Part shown: positions 15,982 through 25,455 of the stretch, in pieces
How the letters are laid out: every line of letters begins with the position of its first letter
Numbering within the stretch: position 1 is the first letter of the stretch
Assembly (NCBI RefSeq): GCF_000971965.1
Contig: NZ_KQ040795.1
Span: 1 to 64,000 of the forward strand
From: Paenibacillus wulumuqiensis
GTDB taxonomy: Bacteria > Bacillota > Bacilli > Paenibacillales > Paenibacillaceae
DNA: 64,000 nucleotides
Reading direction: 5' to 3'
Program-made: the position numbers and the translations under genes
Notes under the pieces: generated by a model
The model's database searches: none
What the model was told of the DNA's origin: nothing
What the model saw: the letters and a program-made list of their open reading frames with translations, nothing else

Positions 15982-17349
15982 TTATTCCTGGTTGGCAGGC
16001 AGCTTGGCCTTGCCGGGTCTTAGTTTGGCGATGATCGCCGTTACCGGGGAGATCAGTGTCTTGGACATCATTACGCCGGATACGCGGGTTTCCTTGAATA
16101 GGAAAGTGAACGCGTAGCTGGAGACGATGAAGGCCAGGACAGTACCGACAGCTGCTCCGACACCGCCGAACAGCGGGATCAGGATCAGGTTGACGATGAT
16201 CTTGGTAACTGCGCCCATTACCTGACTGATCAGTTCGAACCGGTACATGCCTTCGCTGATAATCCATTTGTTCAGCGCTGCTCTCATAAAGATGAACAGG
16301 CAGGCCCAGACGTGAATGACCAGGATACCGATCGATTCGATATATTCCTGACCGTACAGAATGGAGATGACCGGCTTAGCCATCAGGGTTACCGCGATAC
16401 AGATACACAGTGCGAACCAGAACAGCAGATTGTAAAGCTTTTGCAGTTCGGCTTTGTAGACGTCGGGGCCGAGCTGCTTGTTTTTGATCATACTGGGAAA
16501 ATAGGAAGCGGCGACGACCGTCGGAATCACGTACCAGACTTCCGACAATCGTGCAGCCACCGCGTAGATCCCGACAGCCGTATCGTTGATCATGTAGCTG
16601 AGCATGACCTGGTCAATTTTCAGATAGATGATAGTCGAGATACCCGCTACAATCAGCGGCCAGGAGCTGTTTGTTAATCTTTTGCCTAATTCCCAATTAA
16701 ATGTCCATTTGGTTAATGAAATCTTTTTTTTCTGGGTAAATAATAAGAAGAGATAGCCGAGAATCAGTTCCAGCGCATACGATGCGGCGAACCAGATCAG
16801 GGATGCATGGAACACAATAAGCAGTACCTTCATCACGGAAGTGATCGCAAACGCGATCCCTTTGGCATAGACCGCATACTTGGCTTCCACCGTAGAATCG
16901 AACCACTGAGAGATGACATCCAGCGGCTGGAACAGCATGTTCGCCGCAATGATGACGATACTCCAGCGAACCATCGGGTCCTGACCGGGAATCATGAAGG
17001 CCAGCGCGATCGTTATCGCGAAGGCAATCACTCCACTGCATAAGCGCAGCGTGGAGACGGTTCCCAGTATCTCATCCTTATTACCAGGGTCCTGTACCAG
17101 TTCCTTGACGATGATATTGGCCAGGCCCAGCGGAACGACGGCAGCGATAATCGTTACGAAGGATATCGCAAAGTTGTACTGTCCGAACTGTTCCGGTCCC
17201 AGATAGCGCGCAATCCAGATACTGACGATCAGGTTGATTCCCAGTCGCAGGAATTTGTCCATCAATTGCCAGTTGCTGTTAAAGAAGATTTTGCGCTTCT
17301 CCGGTGTCATGGAGAATTTATTCTTTATTTTGGCAATTGCGTTAGCCAT
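15982..17349 (-). CDS. Wzx-type polysaccharide flippase
   Basis: A 455-residue MATE-like/polysaccharide-exporter superfamily membrane protein with about 12-14 hydrophobic helices and short polar loops. The opening LMDKFLRLGINLIVSIWIARYLGPEQFGQYNFA is the usual N-terminal signature of Wzx proteins (polysacc_synt). It flips undecaprenyl-linked repeat units to the outer face for polymerisation by the Wzy-like protein. The C-terminal tail is basic and cytoplasmic. The gene follows gmd by 15 bases; the ribosome site (GAGATGA) is weak, consistent with coupling. Confidence 0.9.
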   Translation of the reverse strand: MANAIAKIKNKFSMTPEKRKIFFNSNWQLMDKFLRLGINLIVSIWIARYLGPEQFGQYNFAISFVTIIAAVVPLGLANIIVKELVQDPGNKDEILGTVSTLRLCSGVIAFAITIALAFMIPGQDPMVRWSIVIIAANMLFQPLDVISQWFDSTVEAKYAVYAKGIAFAITSVMKVLLIVFHASLIWFAASYALELILGYLFLLFTQKKKISLTKWTFNWELGKRLTNSSWPLIVAGISTIIYLKIDQVMLSYMINDTAVGIYAVAARLSEVWYVIPTVVAASYFPSMIKNKQLGPDVYKAELQKLYNLLFWFALCICIAVTLMAKPVISILYGQEYIESIGILVIHVWACLFIFMRAALNKWIISEGMYRFELISQVMGAVTKIIVNLILIPLFGGVGAAVGTVLAFIVSSYAFTFLFKETRVSGVMMSKTLISPVTAIIAKLRPGKAKLPANQE

Positions 17350-17364
17350 TCAGAATCATCTCAC

Positions 17365-18351
<987 letters not shown>

Positions 18352-18426
18352 TTAATTCCCTCCACAGTATGTTTTTATTTGTTTAATCCCAATCATATGT
18401 TTGTATGTTTCAGCCAGGCTGAAGAT

Positions 18427-19365
18427 TTACGGCTGAACGGCCAGGCTGCTGCGATAATCTTCGTATACTGCACGAATACCATCTTCCAGCGGAATGCTTG
18501 CTTTCCAGCCCAGAGCGTTGATTTTGGTTGTATCTACCAGCTTGCGCGGCGTACCGTCCGGTACGGAAGAGTTGAATACGAGTTCACCCTCATAACCCAC
18601 AATATCCTTGATCAGCATTGCCAGATCCTTGATAGCGATGTCTTCGCCCACACCCACGTTTACAATCTCGTTGTCCTCGTAGTTGTTCATCAGGAAGATA
18701 CAAGCGTCTGCCAGATCATCGGAATGCAGGAATTCGCGTTTTGGTGTACCTGTTCCCCAGATTTCCACGGTTGGGGAGCTCTGCTCTTTGGCTTCGTGAA
18801 TTTTACGAATCAATGCAGGCAGTACATGGGATGTTTTCAGGTCAAAGTTATCGTTTGGCCCGTACATATTGGTCGGCATCGCTGAGATGAACTTCGAACC
18901 GTATTGACGGTTGTAGGATTCACACATTTTGATACCGGCAATCTTTGCGATTGCATAAGGCTCGTTCGTCGGTTCGAGCTCGCCGGTCAGCAGGTATTCT
19001 TCCTTGAGCGGCTGTGGAGCGTATTTCGGATAGATACAGGTAGAGCCCAGGAACAGCAATTTCTGTACGCCGTTAAAGTGCGCTGCATCGATCACATTGG
19101 TCTGAATCAGCAGATTGTCGCGAATGAAGTCTGCCGGGAAATCGTTGTTAGCAGCAATTCCGCCAACTTTTGCCGCGGCCAGGAACACATAATCGATCTT
19201 TTCCTGTTCAAAAAACGCGTATACTTCAGGCAGTTTGCGCAGGTCGAGTTCGGAGCTTGTCCGGGTTACCAGATTGGTATACCCTTGTTTCTCCAGTGCT
19301 CTCAGGATCGCTGATCCTACCAGACCGCGATGTCCTGCTACGTAAATTTTGGAGTCTTTATTCAT
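18427..19365 (-). CDS. fcl: GDP-L-fucose synthase
   Basis: A 312-residue epimerase-reductase that turns the Gmd product into GDP-L-fucose with NADPH. The nucleotide loop is VAGHRGLVGSAILRAL, the catalytic region has FLGSTCIYPKYAPQP and the YxxxK in EPYAIAKIAG, and the substrate region contains MPTNMYGPNDNFD. Length matches WcaG/Fcl. AGAGGTG lies about 7 bases before the ATG. In the operon it stands between the priming transferase and gmd. Its presence makes fucose, rather than rhamnose, the expected deoxysugar of the polymer. Confidence 0.95.
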   Translation of the reverse strand: MNKDSKIYVAGHRGLVGSAILRALEKQGYTNLVTRTSSELDLRKLPEVYAFFEQEKIDYVFLAAAKVGGIAANNDFPADFIRDNLLIQTNVIDAAHFNGVQKLLFLGSTCIYPKYAPQPLKEEYLLTGELEPTNEPYAIAKIAGIKMCESYNRQYGSKFISAMPTNMYGPNDNFDLKTSHVLPALIRKIHEAKEQSSPTVEIWGTGTPKREFLHSDDLADACIFLMNNYEDNEIVNVGVGEDIAIKDLAMLIKDIVGYEGELVFNSSVPDGTPRKLVDTTKINALGWKASIPLEDGIRAVYEDYRSSLAVQP

Positions 19366-19404
19366 TAATGGTCACCTCTTCATCGTCGGTATGATTGTGG
19401 TTCT

Positions 19405-20100
19405 TCAAAACGCGTCCTTGGCACCGAACAGCACCTTCACGGTTTTCAAGAGAATAAACAAGTCGAACAGGATTCCCCGTTTCTTGATGTAATGCAGATC
19501 GAGGTCAACCATTTCCTCAAAGCTGAGTTCGTTGCGGCCGCTGACCTGCCATAATCCGGTACAACCCGGTGTTACGCTCAGGCGCAGCTTGTCGCGCTGG
19601 CTGTATTCTTCCACTTCTCTTGGCAGCGGCGGTCTTGGTCCAACCAGACTCATATCCCCGCGCAGCACATTCCAGAGCTGTGGAAGCTCATCGATACTGG
19701 TCTTGCGGATAAAGCGTCCGATCCGCGTAATGCGTGGATCGTTCTTCATCTTGAACATGGCACCCTGAATTTCATTCTGTGCCAGCAGCTCCTTGAGCCG
19801 TTCTTCCGCGTCTGACACCATAGACCTGAATTTGTACATTCGGAAAGGCTGTTCATCTTTACCGACGCGGGTCTGGTAAAAGAACACTTTGCCTTTCGGG
19901 TCTTCCAGCTTGATTAAAATGCCAAGTACAATAAAGAGTGGTGATAGAACGATCAAGCCCAGCAATGAGCAAATGATATCGAGTGTGCGCTTGACCATCA
20001 TGTAGAACCGGAGCTTGGCCGACATACTACCGACATGTGTCGCATAAAACTCGCTATAGCTCGCTAAAGCTTCCGCTTCACTCCCTTGTCTTGGAGTCAT
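19405..20100 (-). CDS. undecaprenyl-phosphate sugar-1-phosphate transferase (priming enzyme)
   Basis: A 231-residue short bacterial sugar transferase (PF02397). It has one N-terminal membrane helix (about residues 35-58) and the catalytic domain KRTLDII...[42 protein letters not shown] and [13 protein letters not shown]. It starts the repeat unit by moving a sugar phosphate, commonly glucose or galactose, to undecaprenyl phosphate. It lacks the multi-helix N-terminal domain of WcaJ-like enzymes. The ATG overlaps the galU stop (TAATG), so translation is coupled to UDP-glucose synthesis. Confidence 0.92.
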   Translation of the reverse strand: MTPRQGSEAEALASYSEFYATHVGSMSAKLRFYMMVKRTLDIICSLLGLIVLSPLFIVLGILIKLEDPKGKVFFYQTRVGKDEQPFRMYKFRSMVSDAEERLKELLAQNEIQGAMFKMKNDPRITRIGRFIRKTSIDELPQLWNVLRGDMSLVGPRPPLPREVEEYSQRDKLRLSVTPGCTGLWQVSGRNELSFEEMVDLDLHYIKKRGILFDLFILLKTVKVLFGAKDAF

Positions 20101-21005
20101 TAGCTCTCACCTCTTGCTATGAGCGCTTCCTCCTGCATCTCCCGCTCGATTACAGCTTTGAGAGAAGACAGAAGGGGCGCCTTAAGATCATCATTCTTCA
20201 AAGCGAATTCAATAGTAGTTTGAATGAAGCCCAGTTTCTCACCCACATCAAAGCGGGTACCCTGGAAGTCATAGGCGAATACTTCCTGCAGTTCATTCAG
20301 GCGCTGGATCGCATCCGTCAGCTGAATTTCACCGCCGGCACCTACCTGCTGTTCACCGAGGAATTCGAAAATTTCCGGTGTCAGTACGTAGCGGCCCATG
20401 ATTGCCAGATTGGATGGCGCTGTACCGGCTGCCGGTTTCTCTACAAACTGGCGTACCTGATGCAGACGACCGAATTGCTCCAGTGGATCGATAATGCCAT
20501 AACGGTGAGTATGGCTCTCAGGTACAGTTTGTACACCGATTACCGATTTTTCCGTCATTTCATACTGTTCGATCAGCTGGCGTGTGCAAGGTGTATCGGA
20601 TTCGACGATATCATCGCCCAGCAGAACCGCAAACGGCTCATCTCCGATAAAGTTGCGTGCACACCATACGGCATGACCCAGTCCTTTTGGTTCTTTCTGG
20701 CGAATATAGTGAATATCCACTTTGGACGATTTTTGCACTTCATCCAGCAGGTCCAGCTTGCCTTTTTCCAGCAGCGTCGCTTCCAGTTCAAATGCATTGT
20801 CGAAATGATCTTCAATAGCGCGTTTCCCTTTACCTGTTACGATGATGATGTCTTCAATACCGGAAGCAATCGCTTCTTCCACAATGTACTGAATAGTGGG
20901 CTTGTCTACGATCGGCAGCATTTCTTTGGGCATAGCCTTTGTTGCAGGTAAAAAGCGAGTTCCAAGTCCTGCAGCCGGAATGATTGCTTTACGAACCTTC
21001 TTCAT
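20100..21005 (-). CDS. galU: UTP-glucose-1-phosphate uridylyltransferase
   Basis: A 301-residue nucleotidyltransferase that makes UDP-glucose. It shows the pyrophosphorylase signature [20 protein letters not shown] with the activator/uridyl-binding region [13 protein letters not shown] and later GQAVWC-like [15 protein letters not shown] set the start at 21005 (product [13 protein letters not shown]), matching GalU/HasC ends; longer reading is not supported by a ribosome site. It follows a 390-base gap after the BY-kinase and overlaps the priming transferase by one base. UDP-glucose would feed the priming enzyme and Ugd. Confidence 0.95.
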   Translation of the reverse strand: MKKVRKAIIPAAGLGTRFLPATKAMPKEMLPIVDKPTIQYIVEEAIASGIEDIIIVTGKGKRAIEDHFDNAFELEATLLEKGKLDLLDEVQKSSKVDIHYIRQKEPKGLGHAVWCARNFIGDEPFAVLLGDDIVESDTPCTRQLIEQYEMTEKSVIGVQTVPESHTHRYGIIDPLEQFGRLHQVRQFVEKPAAGTAPSNLAIMGRYVLTPEIFEFLGEQQVGAGGEIQLTDAIQRLNELQEVFAYDFQGTRFDVGEKLGFIQTTIEFALKNDDLKAPLLSSLKAVIEREMQEEALIARGES

Positions 21006-21395
21006 CAGATCACACCCTATCCTTTTTTTGTTGGTTCTATCATGCTGACCAAGTTGCAAGTATGTAGGCACTGCAGCTTCAGAACCCCTTGTCCTGACAA
21101 TTGCAGTTCCCGCCGGTCCACTCAAGCATAGAAGGTCTGAAAATACGCGTTATATTCTCTCCATGTATGTTTACCTATAACGCGTGTTTTCAGCGTCATT
21201 CATCGGGCCGGCTTCAAACAGGTACCGGGCATTCAACCCGTCCTCATCATCATACCTTTGACGATAAACGTCTAAGGCTGCATGGCAGCCCACAGCATGA
21301 CCGAGTGCCTCCAGTGATATGGGTGCAGGAGACATTACCCCAAGCTTGGCCTGTAATGATGTAGATCATGGTACATGGAGATGGAATTGCCTTAT
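21006..21395. other. structured gap between BY-kinase and galU
   Basis: No gene. A strong hairpin, CTGAAAATACGCGTTATA (21137-21154) with TATAACGCGTGTTTTCAG (21176-21193), has 18 paired positions with one mismatch and a 21-base loop. No T-run follows on the operon strand. In Bacillus subtilis the EAR antitermination RNA of the eps operon lies at the matching place, between the kinase gene epsB and epsC. Whether this is an EAR homologue cannot be told by eye. Confidence 0.55.
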
Positions 21396-22067
21396 TTATT
21401 GTTCATGGTACGCGCTCACCAATGTTTTGCGGTTAGCCTGATTCAGTACGGCTCCCAACAGATGGGCACCTACAAATTCAAGGCTGGAGACCGCTTTGGC
21501 GATATCCTTGCGGCTCTCGCCTCCTGCCTTGATCACCAGTACAGCGCCATCACACAGCGGCGTGGCGACCTGTGCATCCGTAAACGGCAGAATAGGCGGC
21601 GTATCCAGAATCACCAGATCGTATTGCGACTTCACTTCATCCATCAGGGCTTCCATTTGCCGGGAGCCCAGAATTTCCGACGGATTCGGCGGGACAGGAC
21701 CTGACGTAAGGACGCTCAGGTTCATCGTCCGGCTCGGCTGGATGTTTTTCTCCAGCTCGGCGGTGTTGAACAGTACGTTGGATAATCCTTTTTCATTGGA
21801 AAGGTTGAAAATCTTGTGCATCGCCGGGTTGCGCAGATCGCCATCGACGATCAGTACGCTGCGTCCGGTCTCTGCATAAGCGATCGCCAGGTTGGCGACG
21901 GTTGTGCTCTTGCCTTCACCGAGTGCTGCCGAAGTGACCATAATGCTTTTCACTTTGGCATCCAGCCGGGAGAAATCGATATTGGTACGCAGCCCTTTAT
22001 AAGATTCTGCGATCAATGACTTGGGATTCTGCTTTGTAATCAACGGCCATTTAAGTGTGGTTGGCAC
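21396..22067 (-). CDS. CpsD/CapB-family tyrosine-protein kinase
   Basis: A 223-residue BY-kinase of the Firmicute split type. Walker A is TSAALGEGKSTTVANLA, Walker A' is VLIVDGDLRNP, and Walker B is LVILDTPP. Such kinases pair with a Wzz-like membrane adaptor to control chain length and export. I chose a GTG at 22067 because AGGAGGTG lies 6 bases upstream; a GTG three codons earlier is inside that site. It overlaps the adaptor gene by 17 bases. The C-terminus ends SAYHEQ, with a single Tyr instead of the usual Tyr-rich tail, so autophosphorylation may differ. Confidence 0.9.
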   Translation of the reverse strand: MPTTLKWPLITKQNPKSLIAESYKGLRTNIDFSRLDAKVKSIMVTSAALGEGKSTTVANLAIAYAETGRSVLIVDGDLRNPAMHKIFNLSNEKGLSNVLFNTAELEKNIQPSRTMNLSVLTSGPVPPNPSEILGSRQMEALMDEVKSQYDLVILDTPPILPFTDAQVATPLCDGAVLVIKAGGESRKDIAKAVSSLEFVGAHLLGAVLNQANRKTLVSAYHEQ

Positions 22068-22806
22068 GTTCTCCACCTCCTACAAGAGGTTTGGCAGGCA
22101 TTGTACTTTTGGCCTCCATGTCTTCCTCTTTCATTTTGGCGATCACGCCCAGTACCGGCAGCCCCAGCACGTCGCGGATATCTTCCTCACTCTTGATCGA
22201 GTCGTCCATGTACTCCAGCAGGAAGGCAACTGCAATGCCAATAACTACAGATAGTACGAGAGCAATCAGAACGAACAGCAGCGGGCTTTTCGTAATTGGT
22301 GGTGCGGATGCTGACGGGTCAGCCTGATCCAGCACAGTAATATTGTCAAGCTTCATGATCTGCGGAATCTCACGCTTAAACACAGTAGCTACAGCATTGA
22401 CTGTCTCTGCAGCCCGCTGATAGGAAGTATCCGTTACGGTCAGGGACATAACCTGCGTCTCATCTACCGAACTTACATTGATACTGTTAATCAGCTGGGT
22501 AGCCGTCAATCCAAGTTTGGGATGTTCTTCCGCTACTTTGTTCATGATGGCAGGTGTTTTGATAATCTGCTCATACGTCTTGATCAGCTGAATATTGGAA
22601 TTGATCGTTCCCAGATCCAACTGGTTCGCAGTCCCGCCGTCACTCGTGCTCGGTGTGCTGTTCACAACAAGCTTGGCAGTGGCAGTGTACATCGGCGTGT
22701 TCGTCATGAACCCGTAAATTCCGGTTCCTACCGTTATAACCACAACGATGAGAAGCACCAGCCAAAGACGCTTCTTGATGATATTAAAATACTGTTTAAT
22801 CTCCAC
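22051..22806 (-). CDS. Wzz/YveK-family chain-length adaptor
   Basis: A 251-residue polysaccharide co-polymerase with two membrane helices, at about residues 17-38 and 175-195, and an extracytoplasmic helical domain between them. The N-terminal EIKQYFNIIKKRLWL and the C-terminal cytoplasmic helix-plus-tail (FLLEYMDDSIKSEEDI, VLGVI) are typical of YveK/CapA. It activates the BY-kinase encoded next and sets polymer length. The GTG start at 22806 has GGAGGAAATATA just before it; the reading frame continues upstream without another ribosome site. First gene of the exopolysaccharide locus. Confidence 0.88.
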   Translation of the reverse strand: MEIKQYFNIIKKRLWLVLLIVVVITVGTGIYGFMTNTPMYTATAKLVVNSTPSTSDGGTANQLDLGTINSNIQLIKTYEQIIKTPAIMNKVAEEHPKLGLTATQLINSINVSSVDETQVMSLTVTDTSYQRAAETVNAVATVFKREIPQIMKLDNITVLDQADPSASAPPITKSPLLFVLIALVLSVVIGIAVAFLLEYMDDSIKSEEDIRDVLGLPVLGVIAKMKEEDMEAKSTMPAKPLVGGGERANHT

Positions 22807-22989
22807 TATATTTCCTCCAATTACTTTTAAATTAAGCAGCACATCGGTTGGCTTGAACCGTACCTGCCTGTTTCGTAAAAGTTCCTGCATTCCCCTTTCG
22901 TCTTCTCGCATTCGGAAGCATGCCAGCAGCATATTCCGTACCCCTTGAATAAGATGTATTACTCCAGGTTACATTTTGTCATTATGAAA

Positions 22990-23003
22990 TTACAAATTTG
23001 TAA
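22990..23003. promoter_or_regulatory. 14-bp perfect palindrome in EPS leader
   Basis: TTACAAATTTGTAA is a perfect dyad about 185 bases before the first exopolysaccharide gene. It could be an operator. I do not recognise the cognate regulator. Confidence 0.35.
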
Positions 23004-23127
23004 CATCTACAAAATAGAAAATAACGGCGATCGCTTCATTGCTAAAGTAAGAGATAATGCCGTCCTGTATAGTATGACTGTCGTAAAGCGGTAAATGTTG
23101 CTTTGTACATCCATGCTTATTTTTAAT

Positions 23128-23157
23128 TTTATAACAGATTGGTTACAGCAGGATCAA
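23128..23157 (-). promoter_or_regulatory. candidate sigma-A promoter for the EPS locus
   Basis: On the minus strand TTGATC (-35) is followed after 18 bases by TATAAA (-10). This is an acceptable, non-ideal sigma-A match and the best one I found upstream of the Wzz-like gene. It is by eye only. Confidence 0.4.
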
Positions 23158-23276
23158 GTTTGGCATTCATCCATGCATTATTCCTGTTTGCTGCATCACC
23201 TTTGCAGCAGCCTGTCCAGCATAAGGATCTGCGAGCTGGCGGCCGTGCATGACAGGTTTTTGTCCTCAACTCAAAT

Positions 23277-23295
23277 GTTATTCATTTTGAATAAC
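23277..23295. promoter_or_regulatory. 19-bp palindromic site upstream of EPS promoter
   Basis: GTTATTCATTTTGAATAAC: perfect 8-bp arms around TTT. It lies about 120 bases upstream of the candidate promoter and 76 bases past the stop of the 125-residue gene. A near copy (16 of 19 bases) stands just upstream of that gene. The pair looks like binding sites for one regulator. Confidence 0.5.
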
Positions 23296-23371
23296 TTATG
23301 CGCTCATTATAATCCTTCATGAAAACTTTGTAAACCACCTCTACTTGCGTAAATAATTACATTTACCGTTT

Positions 23372-23749
23372 TCAGAGAGATTGATTCCCTTGTGCTGCAA
23401 TGAATCCTTCCAGCGTACCACCACTATTTATATGTTCCATCAGATCGTTTACACTGCATTTCATGCCCATGTTTTGGAAGATCATATCGAGCAGCAGTGC
23501 TACGTTGATGCTTTGTTTGCCATTGTCTGGTAATGGACGATATGTTTTATCCTCGTAAATCCCGTGGTAGTAGGTGATTTCGTGGTTTAAAGGATAACGG
23601 GCCAGAGACAACCAATCCATAAGAGGTTCACTCGTGTTCGATGTCTGCGTGGGCTGGAGCGTAGGGTCTGTAGCTAGCTTATGAAAAAATGTTTTGACCT
23701 CATGACTCTTTTCATTCCAGTTCTCTTTCAGGACGTGCTGATTTCTCAC
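23372..23749 (-). CDS. hypothetical protein, 125 aa, upstream of EPS locus
   Basis: A soluble protein with no signal peptide, membrane helix or recognised motif. It starts MRNQHVLKENWNEK and has a hydrophobic helical stretch near residues 82-95 followed by NMGMKCSVNDLMEHINSGG. The start is GTG with AGGAGGG nine bases upstream, which is convincing. It is transcribed toward the exopolysaccharide locus, with no terminator seen between, and a 19-bp palindrome lies about 35 bases before its start codon. The context allows a regulatory or accessory role in polysaccharide production, but that is inference from position only. Confidence 0.7.
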   Translation of the reverse strand: MRNQHVLKENWNEKSHEVKTFFHKLATDPTLQPTQTSNTSEPLMDWLSLARYPLNHEITYYHGIYEDKTYRPLPDNGKQSINVALLLDMIFQNMGMKCSVNDLMEHINSGGTLEGFIAAQGNQSL

Positions 23750-23781
23750 CGTTAATTCCCTCCTATAAATCCAGGTTTCTT

Positions 23782-23800
23782 TTTATTCGTTTTGAATAAT
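23782..23800. promoter_or_regulatory. second copy of the 19-bp palindromic site
   Basis: TTTATTCGTTTTGAATAAT matches the site at 23277-23295 at 16 of 19 positions and keeps TTATTC/GAATAA arms. It lies about 33 bases upstream of the 125-residue gene's start codon, where a promoter would be expected. Confidence 0.5.
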
Positions 23801-24277
23801 TATAAAATAGGTTATCTAAAAATCATGTCGAACGTTAGGATAAAAATAAAACTTTATTTATTTAATTTTCGACTTTCTGCACCTTTAGTACTGAGCATTA
23901 AGCAACACAAAATGTCGTATTTATCCCCTATAGTCTCGGTTTTAATTGGTTACAAAAAGTTTACAGGCCTTTTTGTCTAGTACTTTGTCAAAAAAGGCTT
24001 ATCTGGTAATTTAAACAGTTTTTTAATTTTGACGCAGGAAATAATTGTTAATTCATCTGCTTAGCTAATAAAGCATTACTCATGTATCCGTTTTCATTTA
24101 TTGCTACATAAAGCATCTTCATGAAAATGATTGGAAATAAATGATTTTTCTTTGAGCTATGATAAAATTGAAACGATCAAAAATGGGAGTGATAATCCAC
24201 GAATCCGCATAAACGACAATATTTCCCATGATTTAGGGTCATTTTGCCAATTTAACGATAAAAAGGAGCTAAGCACT
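23801..24277. other. AT-rich region upstream of mscL
   Basis: About 480 bases of AT-rich DNA. I see no gene and no clear structured element. It must hold the mscL promoter, but no box pair stands out. Confidence 0.35.
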
Positions 24278-24739
24278 ATGGGTGTAATCAAGGAATTCAA
24301 GGAATTTGCCGTCCGGGGGAATGTAATCGACCTTGCAGTCGGTGTTATTATCGGGGCAGCCTTTGGCAAAATCGTAACATCCCTGGTGAATGATATCATT
24401 ATGCCGCCTGTCGGCAAGCTGCTCGGCGGGGTTAACTTTGCCGATCTGTTTTGGAATCTGGATAGCCTGACTGACAGTAACGCCAAACAATATGCTTCTT
24501 TGGCGGAAGCACAGCAGGCTGGTGCAGCAGTTATAGCGTATGGACAGTTTATTAATACGGTCATCGACTTTCTGATCGTCGCCATGTGCGTCTTTTTCCT
24601 GGTTAAGGGCGTCAATATGATCAAGCGCAAGGAACATGCCAAGCCGGAACCGGAGAAAACGACCAAGCAATGTCCATACTGCCTTAATGAGATTGCTCTC
24701 AAAGCAACCCGCTGCTCGCACTGCACTTCCGAAGTGTAA
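24278..24739 (+). CDS. mscL: large-conductance mechanosensitive channel with C-terminal zinc ribbon
   Basis: A 153-residue MscL. It opens under membrane tension to release solutes during hypo-osmotic shock. Visible are the N-terminal helix and first pore helix ([27 protein letters not shown]), the NDIIMPPVG turn, and the second membrane helix ([25 protein letters not shown]). The tail carries four cysteines as CxxC-x10-CxxC (132, 135, 146, 149), a zinc-ribbon-like unit in place of the plain helical bundle end of E. coli MscL. Start at the ATG with AAGGAG about 8 bases before it; an upstream in-frame reading lacks one. Single gene with its own terminator. Confidence 0.95.
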   Translation: MGVIKEFKEFAVRGNVIDLAVGVIIGAAFGKIVTSLVNDIIMPPVGKLLGGVNFADLFWNLDSLTDSNAKQYASLAEAQQAGAAVIAYGQFINTVIDFLIVAMCVFFLVKGVNMIKRKEHAKPEPEKTTKQCPYCLNEIALKATRCSHCTSEV

Positions 24740-24806
24740 AAGGCAGATAGGTTAACGCCTATTTTTGTTAACTTTAGGCTTGTTTTCATCATTTGCATAA
24801 ACACGC

Positions 24807-24855
24807 AAAAAGCGCCCTCTTTCCGGTGAAGGAAATGAAGGGCGCTTTTGTTTTG
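24807..24855 (+). terminator. terminator after mscL
   Basis: Stem AAAAGCGCCCT paired with AGGGCGCTTTT around a GGTGAAGG-containing loop, followed by TGTTTTG. The flanking A and T runs also allow it to act for the minus-strand gene that ends at 24911. Confidence 0.8.
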
Positions 24856-24910
24856 AGCTGCTTTCACATCCAGCAGCTTATTTTCCTGCTTCTTCCGGAT
24901 CAGCTCTGAC

Positions 24911-25216
24911 TCAGATCGGTCGGTTCTGATTAGGTAGAAGATTGGATAACAGATTCTTCAGGTCCCTGTCTTCGGTAAACTTCTGTTCACCGGTATCCAG
25001 CTCCCGAATCCGGATATACTCAAAGTCCGCTTGTGGTCCGGCAGGCAAAAAACGCATCGGATCACTGGAATCTGCAGTTACCTGGTAGCTCATATCCTTG
25101 AACATATCGGTCAGCTGGTCGGTACCTGGCATCGAATCCTTATCTACAAATACCAGCCCCCGCAGCGATTTGGTCTCCTGATTGTGCACAATATCGAATT
25201 TTACGATACATTCCAT
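24911..25216 (-). CDS. hypothetical protein, 101 aa
   Basis: A small acidic soluble protein, probably alpha/beta: it opens MECIVKFDIVHNQETKSL and ends with a polar stretch LKNLLSNLLPNQNRPI. I set the start at 25216 because AAAGG then has usable spacing; an ATG four codons earlier abuts that site. No family, signal or membrane helix recognised. It stands alone between mscL and the TrmB-type regulator. No function is proposed. Confidence 0.6.
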   Translation of the reverse strand: MECIVKFDIVHNQETKSLRGLVFVDKDSMPGTDQLTDMFKDMSYQVTADSSDPMRFLPAGPQADFEYIRIRELDTGEQKFTEDRDLKNLLSNLLPNQNRPI

Positions 25217-25455
25217 TTTGTTTATCATCCTTTCATTCGTGGTGTGTTACGGAATTGTAAATATTCCGCAGCCTCCGCTACGCATGATACGGAGATAATA
25301 GCAGAGAATTACCTTCCCTTTACAATGAGCTGCTTCCTGTGCAGCAGCTCTCTATTATAATAGAAGAAACTCGTTTGAAAAAATATGAACTATTTAACTT
25401 TTAAGCAACCGGAAAGGAAAAAAGAACAACTCCCAAACGTACATTTCGGCCTGAT

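Larger units (their letters stand above)
22807..23371. other. EPS locus leader and upstream region
   Basis: About 565 bases without a gene. It holds a candidate promoter (23128-23157), the palindrome TTACAAATTTGTAA at 22990-23003 inside the presumed leader, and a 19-base palindrome at 23277-23295. If transcription starts near 23120 the leader is about 310 bases long, enough for regulatory structure. No terminator was seen between the 125-residue gene and this region, so read-through from it is possible. Confidence 0.5.
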
